A stretch of DNA of 64,000 bases from Musa acuminata AAA Group (Eukaryota > Streptophyta > Magnoliopsida > Zingiberales > Musaceae), in NCBI RefSeq assembly GCF_036884655.1, contig NC_088340.1:186001-250000 (forward strand), given 5' to 3'. Positions 47,469-64,000 of this stretch are shown piece after piece. A program made the position numbers and the translations under genes. How positions within the stretch are numbered: the stretch's first letter is position 1; every line of letters begins with the position of its first letter. A model generated the notes under the pieces. It did not search any database. It worked only from the letters and a program-made list of their open reading frames with translations, and was not told the origin of the DNA.

Positions 47469-48652
47469 CAATCTGATTAACTAATCGAGTTATCGTAAGC
47501 ATGATCAGCGAGTACCACATACATTCTTGCTTAAAGCTAAGGAGATTAGATGGCCACAAATTCCATTCGATTATCCGAGTTTTTGAGCTCATCAATCTCA
47601 CGTCCAGTTTAGGAAGCTGACCAGCTATCGTGATGGAATGAATGAGTATATGCAAGTATCGAAAACACAAAAAGGGAGAAACAAACCTGTGTGTATATTG
47701 TAGTATGATGAATAATAATAATAATAATATCGAAAACACTTGACGACATTTGCATGCTACTTACAATATTATTAAATTAAAGGGGATGTGAATGCTCAAC
47801 ACGATACGATTACAGGAGCCAAATGGGGCACGAGCATATCCTCTTTGACTTTTGTACTCACCCATCACCATCGTTATCATTGACAATTGGAATTGAGCTC
47901 TGCAATGGACACGCCAATTATTATTATTGCATGGAATTTTGCCTGTTAAATCCTCCTTGCAGTGTCTAAAAATTATTATTAATTTTTTTTATTGATTATA
48001 TGTATATATGTATATATATTTTTAACATCCACTTTGATCTGAATGTAAATGATTTATCAAACTCTCAAGTTTAGTCTCTCTTTGCACCCTTGATTTATAA
48101 TAATTCAGTATTTAACTCATATCTTGGGATGAAAAAGGTCGAGCAGAAGCGATTCGTTCGTACATGATCTAGAAGAAACTAGAGGATCGGAGAGAGCAGA
48201 TGAATAGATAGCTGATTAGATTTGGACTGACCCAAAAGAATATGACAGGCAATAAAATCGCACACTCATGCAAAGCATAATAAGAACATGATCTGGATGA
48301 TACCAGCACAATCATACCTGGAAATGTATCAGATTCTGAGACTATCAACTCATTCGACTCGGATTCTAACTGCACAAAATCATATGACACATACAAAGAG
48401 GCAGGCTGTTACTGTTGGAAACTGGGAAAGCATTTCGAGCAACAGATACATAGATGCATCAAAGGAAGCTACAAAAGCAAATTCCGATAGACAACGATGG
48501 ACACGCAGTGTGGCATCACATCATAATCTTTCCATCTCAGATTTCCGTCCCTCGTCTATAGCTTAGGAACAATTACTTAACCAACTAGGTACCATGATGA
48601 GTATCGAGTCGAGGAGAAATATTAGCACAGAATATGAACCGTGTCCTACAAA

Positions 48653-53761
<5,109 letters not shown>

Positions 53762-54057
53762 CGGCGTTCCGCGAGGCGGAGGAGATCGAAGAAGACGAGT
53801 AAGTGTGGCGTCGGGGGATATTTATCGGAGCGCACGAGGCGGGGGCCCCTACCGCTGTATCAACGTGGTCAACGAATTCTGATGTGGAGACATCTCGTTG
53901 GAGAAACGTGGAGAGGGACAGTGACGTATTATTATTGCCAGGTGATTTCAAATCGGATTCGGGTGCACTGACTCCATCCGACCCAATAAAACGAGGTTTA
54001 ATTAGTTTTGGCCGACGGAGGAGGATTGCGATGTGACTTTTGAGAAATGGTCGCATT

Positions 54058-54114
<57 letters not shown>

Positions 54115-54397
54115 AATGCATATTTCTTGTATAGAATCAAACGATACCCAAATATATTTAATTTCTTTTTGAGACGCAAAAAAGAAGCCGCCGAATAAAT
54201 GCATCAAAATTATTAGCACGACTCCAACCGCATCATTAATCTGTTTTATCTCTTTACATAGTGACAGATGATGTCATTCCATAGGGTGAAAATAATATAT
54301 TTAATGACATTTGGACTCCCTCCGTTGGATTCCTCCACCGAATAATTCTTCTCGTCTTCCTCCTCGATCCCCTTTTGCTCCATTCGCGATTGCGTCC
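53762..54397. promoter_or_regulatory. Divergent intergenic/promoter region between CDC48 relic and U-box gene
   Basis: The 636 bases between the two start codons serve both directions. A pure TA tract at 54060-54110 lies in the middle. On the minus strand, GATAAATAT (about 53816-53824) is a TATA-like motif about 55 bases before the CDC48 start. No clear TATA was found for the plus-strand U-box gene. Confidence 0.5.
54060..54110. repeat. (TA)n microsatellite in the divergent promoter
   Basis: About 25 uninterrupted TA units. Confidence 0.95.
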
Positions 54398-57300
54398 ATG
54401 GCGCCGACGGCTGAGGAAGAGGAGGCGGCGGGGATCGGCGGCGGTCACGGAGCCGCGGCGGTTGAGGCCCTGCTGGGGTTGGTGGCGGACGTGTCCGCGT
54501 TGCCGGACAACCGCGGCCCGTTCAGGCGGATGTGCTGCGATCTCGCGCGGCGGGTGAAGCTCCTCGCCCCACTCTTCGACGAGCTCGGTGACGACGCCGA
54601 CTCCCTCGGACCGGCCGAGATCCGCGGCCTCGAAACCCTCTGCGCTGCCCTCCTCGAAGCCAAAGACGTCCTCCGATTCGTGAACGAGGGGAGCAAGCTC
54701 TATCAGGTGACCGCTATCGACTAGCCTTCCCGACTTTTGCTCGTCAATTGTAGTCGATTTCATCCTTTTTACGGTGAAAGGTGCCATTTTTCTCTTGTTG
54801 CGTCGGAAGCCTTCTGAATTCGTATTGAATCTCATGCAATCATGTCGTCAGGTGACATTTTATGTCCAATTATCCAGTCAATGTTTAAAATCACTCTCTT
54901 TTAATTTGTGGACATATCAAAAATTTGCCCCTTTCGATCAACTTCTGAATAAATTGCTTATTTCTTTTCCCTCTCGGTGTGTCTTCTCCAGGTTTTGCGC
55001 CCACAAAAGTTCGAACAAGTCTTCCGCAAGGTGACCGAATCTATTGAGAAGGCACTTGGTGAGATATGCTTGGACAAGCTTAATGTATCTGTAGAAGTTA
55101 AAGAACAGGTAACGTCAAGAACGCCTGATCCATTGAGGTTTTCTGTGAGTCGTCTTACATTACGTGGTCACCAAATAGGATGTAGTTGTTATAAAGCTGA
55201 GCTTATAAACTAAGCTGATGTGCTTATAAAGGTGCATATAACCAATTTACTATGATAGGATTCATTGTCTTTATTGAAGCAGTTGAGGTCTCATTAGATG
55301 AAGGATGCTGGCTGGCAAAATTTGTTACCATAAGCATGTTAGCAAGCTTCACGCAAATTTGGGATTCTCGTTCAGACTACTGAGAAATTTTGTCCTACAT
55401 GCTTGTGCAAATTAAATCTCTTTTATATAACCTTTCTTCGAGTGTAGAATATAAATTGTTATCATCAAATTGATTTTCTAAACAGATATTGACTTTTGAC
55501 ACTTGAGGTACAGGGTAAATCAAAGTTTTGCAGCTTGTCAGAACACATGACATCATTTGAATATGTAGCTATTGTGGGTGGTGTGACATAATCTTTGGGG
55601 CACACAAAGATCGGTACAATTGTAACTACATCGAAGGACAAAGCATCAATTCTTTTTTTCAAAGTTCCACCTAATATTTTTCAGATTTATTTTAGGGGAA
55701 GATGTTGGAGATCAACTTTATTAGTATTCCAGTGGAGTTGAGTCTCATTAGGAGTAGAATGAGTATTGTCCAGCGATACATGATGTTGAAGTTTGGACTT
55801 GATTAGATTCAAGATTAGTATATTGTCATTCCTATCGGTAGACATTGTCAATCTAGTGTTGAGATGAGAAGAACATTGTTCCTTTGGTGAAACCTTGATA
55901 AGTATGGTTTGTTATTATATCAACTAATTGAAGTAAGTGTTAACCTTCAATTCATTTGGAAGGCATTGTATGAGAAATTGAGAGAGAGCATCCAGTAGAG
56001 TGCATGCATCACACCAAGTTGTGAGGCAATAAAGAGACAGTGAGATAGAAACTGTGTAGTGCAATGTTTAAAATCTTTGTCCAAAACCAATGCTAGTCCT
56101 TGGGTGGACCAGTCAGGCACCGATGTCATACCTCGGCACTTCCTTGAGCCAACTAATACAAGTTTAGCGGGTTGACAAGAATTGAAATTTGAAAGAGAGA
56201 CAAAGAAGAGGGAGGAGGACGAGGAGGAGGTCTACTACTGGTATGAGGAGGCAAAAGTGGGGAGATATACTGATAGTAGGAGAATGCACAGGAGGACAAG
56301 GAGGCGTTGGCAGAAAATGAGGTGAAGAAGAGGGGGAGAAGACAACATTGGATGACAAGGAGGTGGCAGAGGAGGTAGTGGAGGAGAGAGTGGAAGAGAG
56401 AGAAGCTAAGACAGCTGTCAATAGCAATCATATCCTTATTAAAAAGAGTTACTGGGTGGTAAAGCTCTGTTTTGGACCTGACCATGTGATGTTGCTTCAT
56501 CTTTTTAGCAATCAACCATCAAACCAGTAAATGTTTGTCTGTATCTACTGGTATGATCAAGACGTTAATCCTTGTTATAGTGCTTAGTAGAAACCATGAG
56601 TAATAGATAGGCAACAATATCCTGTTGATAGGTAGTTGAGTTGTCTTTTTGTGTGGTCCTCTTATTAATGAAGTTTCTATTTTGGCGTCTTTTCTATCTT
56701 TGGTACTCTCTTTTCCATATCTTCTTTGTCTCATTTGGGCCTACTACCACCCCACAATTGCTATCAAAGTTTATGATATGAAACCTTTTTTTTTTCCAGT
56801 TTCTACTGACTTCTCAACCACATACCTCTTCTGTTAACTTTAAATTTGAGAAATTTTCTTTTGAATTTCTATTGCAATGTGTATTTTTTGATTCCATATA
56901 TCTTGTTGTAGTTAACACTTGTCAAGTGGTTAAAGTCAATGAGTTGCCTTAAAAATCATTGTAGCTGCTAATAAATTGACATATTTGTCTTTTATGACAT
57001 CTAATAAGCACTATCCTGAACTCAACATAGCTGTGATCATAGGCATTCATTAATTCTGGTATCATAGTTATTGCAATCACTCTGCTTCTAGAAACCTTGG
57101 TGCAGTTTTGGTCATCTCAATCTAAGCCTTTTCTTTTTACTTTTTTCTTTTGCATTTCCGATCACTGTGGTAAGGGATATGCGATCCTAATCATTGAAAA
57201 TGGGAGTTTGATCTTGTCGAATTTTGATCGGTTTATAATCATTAATAAAAGAAATCCATAGTCAACGTCCTTACTCTACAATCTGTTGAAGGCAAGTTCA

Positions 57301-59398
57301 AAACAACAATATTACTAACAAAGGGCAGTCCGCTGCATGATGCTTCTCTTAATGAGGGTTCAAGACAACAAAGGTACTAAATTAGCGAAAAGAATTATGT
57401 ATGTAACAATGATTTTGTTATATTGCTTGTACCTCCATTACTTTTGATTTAATTTGATGCATAATGAATGACATGGAAATCCAAATTATCTTAGAATATT
57501 TAGTGACATAAGTAACTCAATATGTTAGGACCTAAAATAATTACAAACCTGAGTTGCTTATCACATTCTAGGTAATTATGTTTAGGATACAACATACTAA
57601 ATATGATAATGCACACTACTGTCGATGTTGCCTGTGCAGACCAACTAGTTTCTATTGTTTGCTTTCTTTGATTTTATCAATTTTATGTAAAAAGACATGT
57701 TTCGGTCCAATTGGTTAGAAAAGCTTAGGCACTGAGCATTGGAAGTGTATCCTTTTCCTTGTTTCTTTAGCTTTTTTTTTTTAAGTTTAATCACTAATGT
57801 GGGATATATGCTAATTACTTGAAGTTTCCAGATTGAACTTGTGCATTCCCAGCTTTGTAGAGCAAAAGAAAGTACAGACTCACTCGATTTACAACTAAAC
57901 AGAGATCTAAATTGGGCAATAAGTGAAAATCACTGTGATCCTACTATCCTCAAAAGAATATTAGAAAAACTTCAACTCAAAAATAAGAATGACATCATGA
58001 GGGAGTCTGTTGCACTGCATGAAATGGTAATTTCCGGTGCCGAAGACCCTGATGTCTCTGTGGAGGAAATGTCATCACTGCTGAAGAAGCTTAAAGATTT
58101 TGTAATCTCAGAAAATTCAACTTCAGCCAGCATCGAAAAGAAAACTAGTTTTGCAAAGCATAGATCTCCAGTGATCCCAGATGATTTTCGATGCCCGATT
58201 TCTCTCGAGCTGATGAAGGATCCCGTCATCGTCTCCACAGGACAAGTAATGAACATAAACCTAGAACTTATTTTATTTTTTCGATATTCTAGTAATTAAA
58301 TTGTTTCTGCAGACATATGAAAGATCTTACATCCAGAAGTGGCTAGACAGTGGACACAAGACCTGCCCTAAAACACAACAAACTCTGTCCCATGCCACTC
58401 TTACTCCCAATTTCGTTTTGAAGAGCCTAATTGCACAATGGTGTGATGCCAATGGCATTGAACTGCCCAAAAAGCAAGGTAGTTGCCAAGAGTCGAAGCC
58501 AGGGAATAGTTCTGACTGTAACCGTGCGGGGATCAATGTGCTCCTGCAGAGACTGGCAAATGGGAACCAGGAAGAGCAAAGAGCAGCTGCTGGCGAACTC
58601 CGACTACTCGCAAAAAGAAATGCTGACAATAGAATATGTATTGCCGAAGCAGGTGCCATCCCGATACTTGTACAACTCCTTTCATCTCCTGATCCGAGGA
58701 CACAGGAGCATGCGGTTACAGCACTCCTGAACCTTTCGATCAATGAGGATAACAAGGGTCTAATCGTAAAAGCGAAGGCAATCCCAAAGATAGTAGAGGT
58801 GCTGGAAAGTGAGAGTATGGAGGCAAGGGAGAATGCTGCTGCTGCTCTGTTTAGTCTGTCAGTTGTGGATCAAAACAAAGTCCTCATAGGAGAAGCTGGG
58901 GCTATACCTGCACTTATTAATCTGCTGTGCCATGGCAGTCCAAGAGGTAAGAAGGATGCAGCTACTGCAATCTTCAACCTCTGCATTTTCAAGGGTAACA
59001 AGGTAATTGCTGTTAAAGCTGGTATTGTGGTCTACTTAATACGGATGTTGGTTGATCCTAGTGGGGGTATGGTTGACGAAGCGCTAGCTATATTGGCGAT
59101 TCTTGCAAGTAGTCAAGAAGGCAAGACGGCAATCACACATTCAAACCCTATACCGCTCATGGTGAAGTTGATGAAGACAGGATCTGCAAGGGTTCGCGAG
59201 AATGCTGCTGCTTTGCTGTTTTCGCTGTGCGGTGGTGACGAACAACAGCTCAGGGCTGCAGTGGAGTCCGGTGCAGAAGAGGCGTTGAAAGATCTCATGG
59301 AAACTGGCACCGAAAGGGCTAAGAGGAAAGCCAGCAGCCTTTTAGGGCTCATTCGGCAGACTGCCGACTCTTCCAATGGTGGTTGTGCCGAAACCTAA
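54398..59398 (+). CDS. U-box/ARM-repeat E3 ubiquitin ligase (PUB12/13/14, SPL11 class), 641 aa
   Basis: Exons 54398-54706, 54992-55108, 57832-58245 and 58313-59398 join in phase 0 with good GT/AG borders. The first 250 or so residues form the U-box N-terminal domain ([46 protein letters not shown]). The U-box starts near residue 257 ([17 protein letters not shown]) and runs to about 330 ([31 protein letters not shown]). ARM repeats fill about 354-625 ([40 protein letters not shown]). The layout and length match plant PUB12/13/14 and rice SPL11, E3 ligases that with an E2 ubiquitinate immune receptors and other targets and limit cell death and flowering signals. The start at 54398 is preferred because family proteins begin near this point; an upstream in-frame codon would add 29 residues. 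No lesions seen. Confidence 0.92.
55109..57831 (+). other. Intron 2 of the U-box gene
   Basis: A 2.7-kb intron. It includes a purine-rich stretch with GAGGAGG motifs at about 56190-56410, which creates artefactual open frames on both strands. I recognise no transposon domains. Confidence 0.6.
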
Positions 59399-60050
59399 AA
59401 ACAACTGCTTGTTCGCACACCTAAAACATTGAAGAGCACAAGCTATTTTCAGTGAATTATTGGTGTTAAGACTTGCGGCATGAGCCTGCTTGTCGGAATC
59501 CTGTAATGAAGATATTGTTGGATTCGTGCATGTGATTCTTTGTTGAAGTTGCTAGTTAATCAAAAACTGACTCGATTTCAGCTATTTATGCAAATTAGTG
59601 ATGGCTTTATTCAGCAGCTGGTGGGCTCTGCATTGCAACTGTGTCACTAAGGCTCATTTGCTCTTCTTTGCTGTCACATTTGAGTTTTGATGCAGCACGA
59701 TGAAAACTCCACCACCAGGTTTACATTGTGCTTGTGGATACATGACATCATTATATAAATATATATTATTTATTTAGCTATTGATTATTAGGGGGACAGA
59801 GATATCTGCCGCTGCCTCAATACTGAGCACCTGCACACATCCAGCATGGTTCAAATGAGTCTACGGTTGTGAACCATGGAGAAGTCTTGGCAAAAGAAAC
59901 AGAGCCCACGCTTCCCACATGAGAGAGCACATGGCCTGTGTTTTTGGATCTCACTGTTGCATGTGGAAGCCCCCATCAGAATAAGTGAGAGAACAGTAGT
60001 CGCTGGATTGCGACTCGTGTGCATACCATTGTACGCTTTAAGTCTCACAA

Positions 60051-60091
<41 letters not shown>

Positions 60092-60419
60092 GTAATGAAA
60101 ATAATAATCAAATCAAATTACAAAAAACAAACGGTTAAGATGAGATTGGATCCCAACATCACCTCCTTATTTGTATTATCATCAAATTAATATTCAATTG
60201 GATAAGTACAATCGAAATGGTACGAAAACACACATACATCCCCCCTTTCACCAACCACCCAATTAAGTTTGACGTGCCAACGGAAAACCCGGCAAGCTCT
60301 AATGACGAAGATTAGGTACTGCATTAATATTTTTAGTTAAACATTAAAAATCATAATTCAAACTTTTTAAGTCACCAGAAAATTTTTGAGCTATTAGAAA
60401 TGGGGTTCGATATATTATT

Positions 60420-60463
<44 letters not shown>

Positions 60464-60967
60464 AGAGTTGGAAGTCTTGTTATGTGGTACATGGAAGAGT
60501 GTTACAACTATGAGAGAGAGAGAGAGAGACAGAGTGTGTGTGTGGTGGCTCACTTCATCTGCACAACTTAACTTTTTGTTTGCCATGTGTGTCTGCTCCG
60601 ACGACACCCAACACCAACTCGTGGGAGATGGACAGATTCACCACATGGGATGTCAGCGATGGAAAGAGATGGATAGATAGGGCTCCTCTCCTCCATACAT
60701 ACATACATGTCCATCTTCATTAAAAAGAAAGAAAGAAAGAAAGAAGCCAAATAAATTATTATTAATATTATTATTCTTGAATTTGAATTCATTTGATCTT
60801 ATCTCCATATTTACGTTTGATTCAATTCAGATTTTTGTTGTTTTTTTTTTTCTATTAGCATCTATCCCCAATTACAAATTTACCAAGACTCCTACTTCTT
60901 CTCTACATCGATTTAAATATATTATTATGTCACGAAAAACATAATATGATGATTTCTTAGGAAAAAC

Positions 60968-61040
<73 letters not shown>

Positions 61041-62150
61041 GTGTGTGTGTGTGATGATAATAAATAAACAAGAAATAAAAATATTATCATTTTGTATAAG
61101 AATATTGTAAGTGAGTCTTAATTAGTTTAAATCATCATATGTCTTAAAACCTTATTATTTTCAAAATGTTGTAAAGTAATTTATGAGAGAGTTATGGGGT
61201 TTAGATAAATTTTAGAAATGTTCTAATATATTTTAAAAATAATATTTTTTATTTTTTTTCTTATTTAGTCTTTAATCTTGTTTTATTTATTTAGTCTTTA
61301 ATAACATCAGGGATTAACTTTTATATCTAGCCTTAAAAGGAGATAATCTATAACTACTTCAATATTCTCCTCTTAATATTTTGTTCATGTGTGATAGGGA
61401 GAGATAGTCTCGAACAGTTTATCTTACACTTTTGTCTATGTAGACAGATGGATAGAGAGTAACCTGGATCTTTTGCTTTCACAATAGTTTTCATGTGATG
61501 ATTATGTATCGGATGATAGTTGACTGTCAATATATTCTCTATCAACTATATATTTTTTTTTAAAAAAATATTATATATTATTAAAAAAAATACTACATAA
61601 TGTTTTGTGGATAAAAATCAACCCACAAAATATCATAAATAGTTAGTGAAAAAAATTTAGATATTGTCAGAAAAAAAATAAGAGCTTTTTAAAAGATATT
61701 TTTGAAACATTATAAATACAAAATTACTATTTGAAAATAATAAAAAATATATCATCCAAAAAAAACCTAAAAAAATATTTTTTAGAAAATCATCCATACT
61801 TTTTTATGTATTAAGTATATTGAACATGATAAAGAATTCAAATGCCAAAATTAGAAGAAGAAGAAGAAGAAGAAGAAGAAGAGTTCGAAATGCACATCCA
61901 TCACATGCCACGATCCACGTCAAATAATTACACCAATTATCGACACGCGGGGGGCTTCTGCTGGTGCGACGTCCGACGTGGATGGGAGCGACGCGTGGGT
62001 TAAAGCTGCCGTTAAAGTTGGTTGAGGAGACAGCGACACGGCGTCTTCTCACGGTGTCGGCTGGCGCGAGATGCCGTCTAAGTTAACGGCGACGTTAGCT
62101 CCGTACGGAGAAGCGAAGAGAGAGAGAGAGAGAGAGGAGATATCCGATGT
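59399..62150. other. Intergenic region between U-box and pectate lyase genes
   Basis: The first few hundred bases hold the U-box 3' UTR. Microsatellites occur at 60051-60090 (CTAT), 60423-60458 (TA), 60516-60530 (GA), 60725-60745 (GAAA), 60971-61036 (TA then GA) and 61854-61880 (GAA). The sequence 61080-61800 is very AT-rich. The GC-rich stretch 61890-62110 is the pectate lyase promoter. No gene recognised. Confidence 0.5.
60971..61036. repeat. Compound microsatellite (TA)n(GA)n
   Basis: About 15 TA units followed by about 18 GA units, then a short GT tract. Confidence 0.95.
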
Positions 62151-62155
62151 CGCCC

Positions 62156-62166
62156 CCTATAAAAAA
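62156..62166 (+). promoter_or_regulatory. TATA box of the pectate lyase gene
   Basis: CTATAAAAAAA at about 62157 lies 86 bases before the proposed start codon at 62243, downstream of a GA tract (62116-62134). This places transcription start near 62190 and argues against the earlier in-frame ATGs at 62147 and 62183. Confidence 0.65.
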
Positions 62167-62242
62167 AGGCGATCCCGCTGCGATGTTCTCAGCAACTGCC
62201 GCTCTAAGAGCTTCTCCTAGCATAGAGAAAGAGAGGGCGGCA

Positions 62243-63006
62243 ATGGCGGTGTGTTCGAGATCGAATCCCACACTACTATTGCTGCTGCTTGTTGGGTTGA
62301 TGGTGGCCTTAGCAGGAGGTTTGGGATGGACCGGAAGCGAGAGATCCTCTGATTCGAGGTGCGTTTCCATCGTCTTCGAGCTTCTTCCCCCGAAACGGGA
62401 ATGTTTGGGTTTGAACATGGCGCTCCTGTTTGGAGCAGAGCCCCATAGATCGGATTAAGACTGTCCTCACGAGTTCTGTCTTTCTCGGGCTTGTTGCAGG
62501 AATGGCGGAGCTTCCCGGAGGATCTCGAGAGAGGCCGCCGCCACGAGCGCCGCTTCTTCCATGGAGGCGAGGTGAGCGCGGAACTCCCAGTTCAGTTTCC
62601 CCTGGGACTCGTTTCTTGAACGATCTGGGCCATTCCAATTGATCCACAAGAAATCAGGGCCCGCCCCCTCGATCACCGTTTAATTCGTTCCAATCGCTCT
62701 TTATTGGTTCTTCGTCGTCACCATCATCGCTTTCTCTAAATCACATCACGGATTCCTTCTCTTCTCGATTCCGATCCCTCTTCCCGCTTGGTCGCCTCTT
62801 CGTCGGCGTTCAGTTAGGTTTTTATCCCCCCACATTTTTTGGACTTCGATTCTGTGATTGACCGACCACCTCCAAGTGTCGATTTCTTTCTGTGTTAATA
62901 TGTGACTTGCTCACCCCTCGCATGCTTAATCTTGTGCTAGGACTGCAACTAAGATGGCAGAAGCCGCAGTTGATGACCCGGAAGAGGTTGCTTCCGCTGT
63001 TCACAT
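62243..63006 (+). CDS. Pectate lyase (PL1 family), first three coding exons, truncated by the window edge
   Basis: Exons 62243-62358, 62500-62571 and 62941-63006 link in frame. The start ATGGCGGTGTGTTCG is chosen because it lies at the expected distance from the TATA box and begins a classical signal peptide: MAVCSRSNPTLLLLLLVGLM followed by VALAGG. After a low-complexity Ser/Ala/Arg segment (EAAATSAASSMEAR) comes DDPEEVASAVHM. This matches the plant pectate lyase motif DPEEVVxxVxMSIRNST that precedes the conserved GYFSCGTGNPIDDCWRC region. The third exon ends two bases into a codon, so the gene continues; the next exon is not found before 64000. Plant pectate lyases are secreted, calcium-dependent enzymes that cleave de-esterified pectin by beta-elimination during pollen growth, fruit softening and wall remodelling. 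Confidence 0.8.
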
Positions 63007-64000
63007 GTAAGTCTGTACCACCTCATTATATTTGTTGACAATATTTACCGACATAAATATTTAATGATGGAATAAGATCGAAAAAAAAAATGATGATATC
63101 AGAGTGAAATGTCTGTATTCAGAACTTCTTTTAAAAAAGTTATAAATTAAGATCATATCTTTTCAAGTGGAGTAAGCTCTTAGATGGACTTATATTGGTC
63201 GGAGATTTAAGAGTATGCTCATGTAAAAAAGATATATATATATAGTTCATATTTGTTTACTCAATTGTTTTTGTTCTTCTTTTCTTACATCGTCAAATAT
63301 AATATCATTTTTCTATCTTGGAACTCTCGGGCTGTTTCAAGTTCGAGGATCAGAACTAGTCGCTCTCATGCGTTCTGTTTTGTTCATGGGTCTCTTCGTG
63401 TACAAAAGAATACATATCTCAGAGAAAAAAAAAGAAAAAAAACTTTTATTCATTATTTTTGTTGCTTTTTCTTTATGAAATTATTTCCTTTCTTGAATCG
63501 CTGTGACTCCTTCCCACGACCAGAATTAATTGTCCACATGCGCTCTTTCTTGTTCATGGCCATTTGATGATCCCTCGACGTGTTCGATTTGCAATCTGGA
63601 GGCCTACGTACAGGCGAACACTGTTGTTACCAGTTCTCACTAATAATTCCACCTTTGCATGGCATGCGCGATGCATCACCTTGGTTCTTCCGAGTAATAC
63701 AAAGCTACCATCTTGCATCAACAGCAGCCTTTTTGCCATTCCTCGCATGATCAGCTAGCTCACACAGTTGTGGTGGACCCAGAGAAACTTTTACTTGAAA
63801 GGTGCTGCAGTAGGTCTCCGATATGATCCTTGTTCTTCTGAAATGACCCTACCAGCTTTTCCTTGCAGCTGACTGATTGATCGATATATTCTGACGTTTA
63901 TAGCCTCTATCGATTTACAAGTGTTGGTTTCTGTGGATTCAGCCGGTACTTGTGATACATAGTCTCAGTAGCAGGCATAAGTCCTCCATTGAGTTCACTT
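63007..64000 (+). other. Intron 3 of the pectate lyase gene, continuing beyond the window
   Basis: No exon matching the expected pectate lyase continuation is seen. An imperfect internal repetition occurs: CATGCGTTCTGTTTTGTTCATGG near 63370 and CATGCGCTCTTTCTTGTTCATGG near 63537, each preceded by a CCAGAAT/CAGAACT-like word. Confidence 0.5.

Noticed and set aside
54254..54835. 193-residue minus-strand frame over exon 1 of the U-box gene
   Set aside because: Antisense shadow of GC-rich coding DNA; the sense strand carries the U-box N-terminal domain with continuous exon phases.
56153..56515. 120-residue minus-strand frame rich in Pro and Ser
   Set aside because: Caused by the purine-rich (GAGGAGG) stretch in the U-box gene intron.
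62147..62458. 103-residue reading of the pectate lyase region starting at 62147
   Set aside because: A TATA box at 62157 lies within this frame's first codons, and the frame runs through the exon 1 splice donor; the start at 62243 gives a proper signal peptide.

Overview
This window is nuclear DNA of a flowering plant, most likely a monocot. The evidence is intron-rich genes with GT/AG borders, plant-specific families (PPR, AP2/ERF, U-box/ARM, TKI1, DUF3755), a GC-rich intronless ERF gene in an AT-rich background, and plant LTR retrotransposons. An assignment to Zingiberales (banana relatives) is only a guess. I rebuilt exons by hand from splice sites and reading-frame continuity.

Layout. 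1-5.3 kb: C-terminal exons of a DUF3755-type MYB/SANT protein (+) among local tandem duplications. 7.0-19.7 kb: a complete 14-exon TSL-kinase interacting protein 1 gene (TKI1, +, 726 aa); its introns hold a MULE-type foldback MITE with target-site duplications and a decayed LINE. 22.6-25.9 kb: a three-exon CCCH zinc-finger gene (+) with a one-base deletion inside the third finger. 27.2-34.4 kb: decayed Ty3/gypsy DNA on the minus strand, containing two nested solo LTRs (1559 and 1621 bp), each with a perfect 5-bp target-site duplication. 35.9-42.1 kb: two intronless PPR genes (-), one P-class and one PLS/E-class; the second has a tandem array downstream that is related to its own 3' end. 43.5 kb: a small group IX ERF (+). 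43.9-48.6 kb: no recognised gene, many microsatellites. 48.65-53.76 kb: a CDC48/p97 gene (-) with nine recognisable exons but four disabling lesions, so a young unprocessed pseudogene. 54.4-59.4 kb: a complete PUB12/13/14 (SPL11)-class U-box/ARM E3 ligase (+), divergent from the CDC48 relic. 62.2 kb to the end: the first three coding exons of a secreted pectate lyase (+), running off the window.

The genes form no pathway or operon; this is an ordinary plant gene neighbourhood. CDC48 and the U-box ligase both belong to the ubiquitin system, but nothing in the sequence shows that their adjacency matters. I found no undescribed multi-gene system. The most notable observations are the CDC48 pseudogene, the zinc-finger frameshift, the PPR 3'-end array and the nested solo LTRs.
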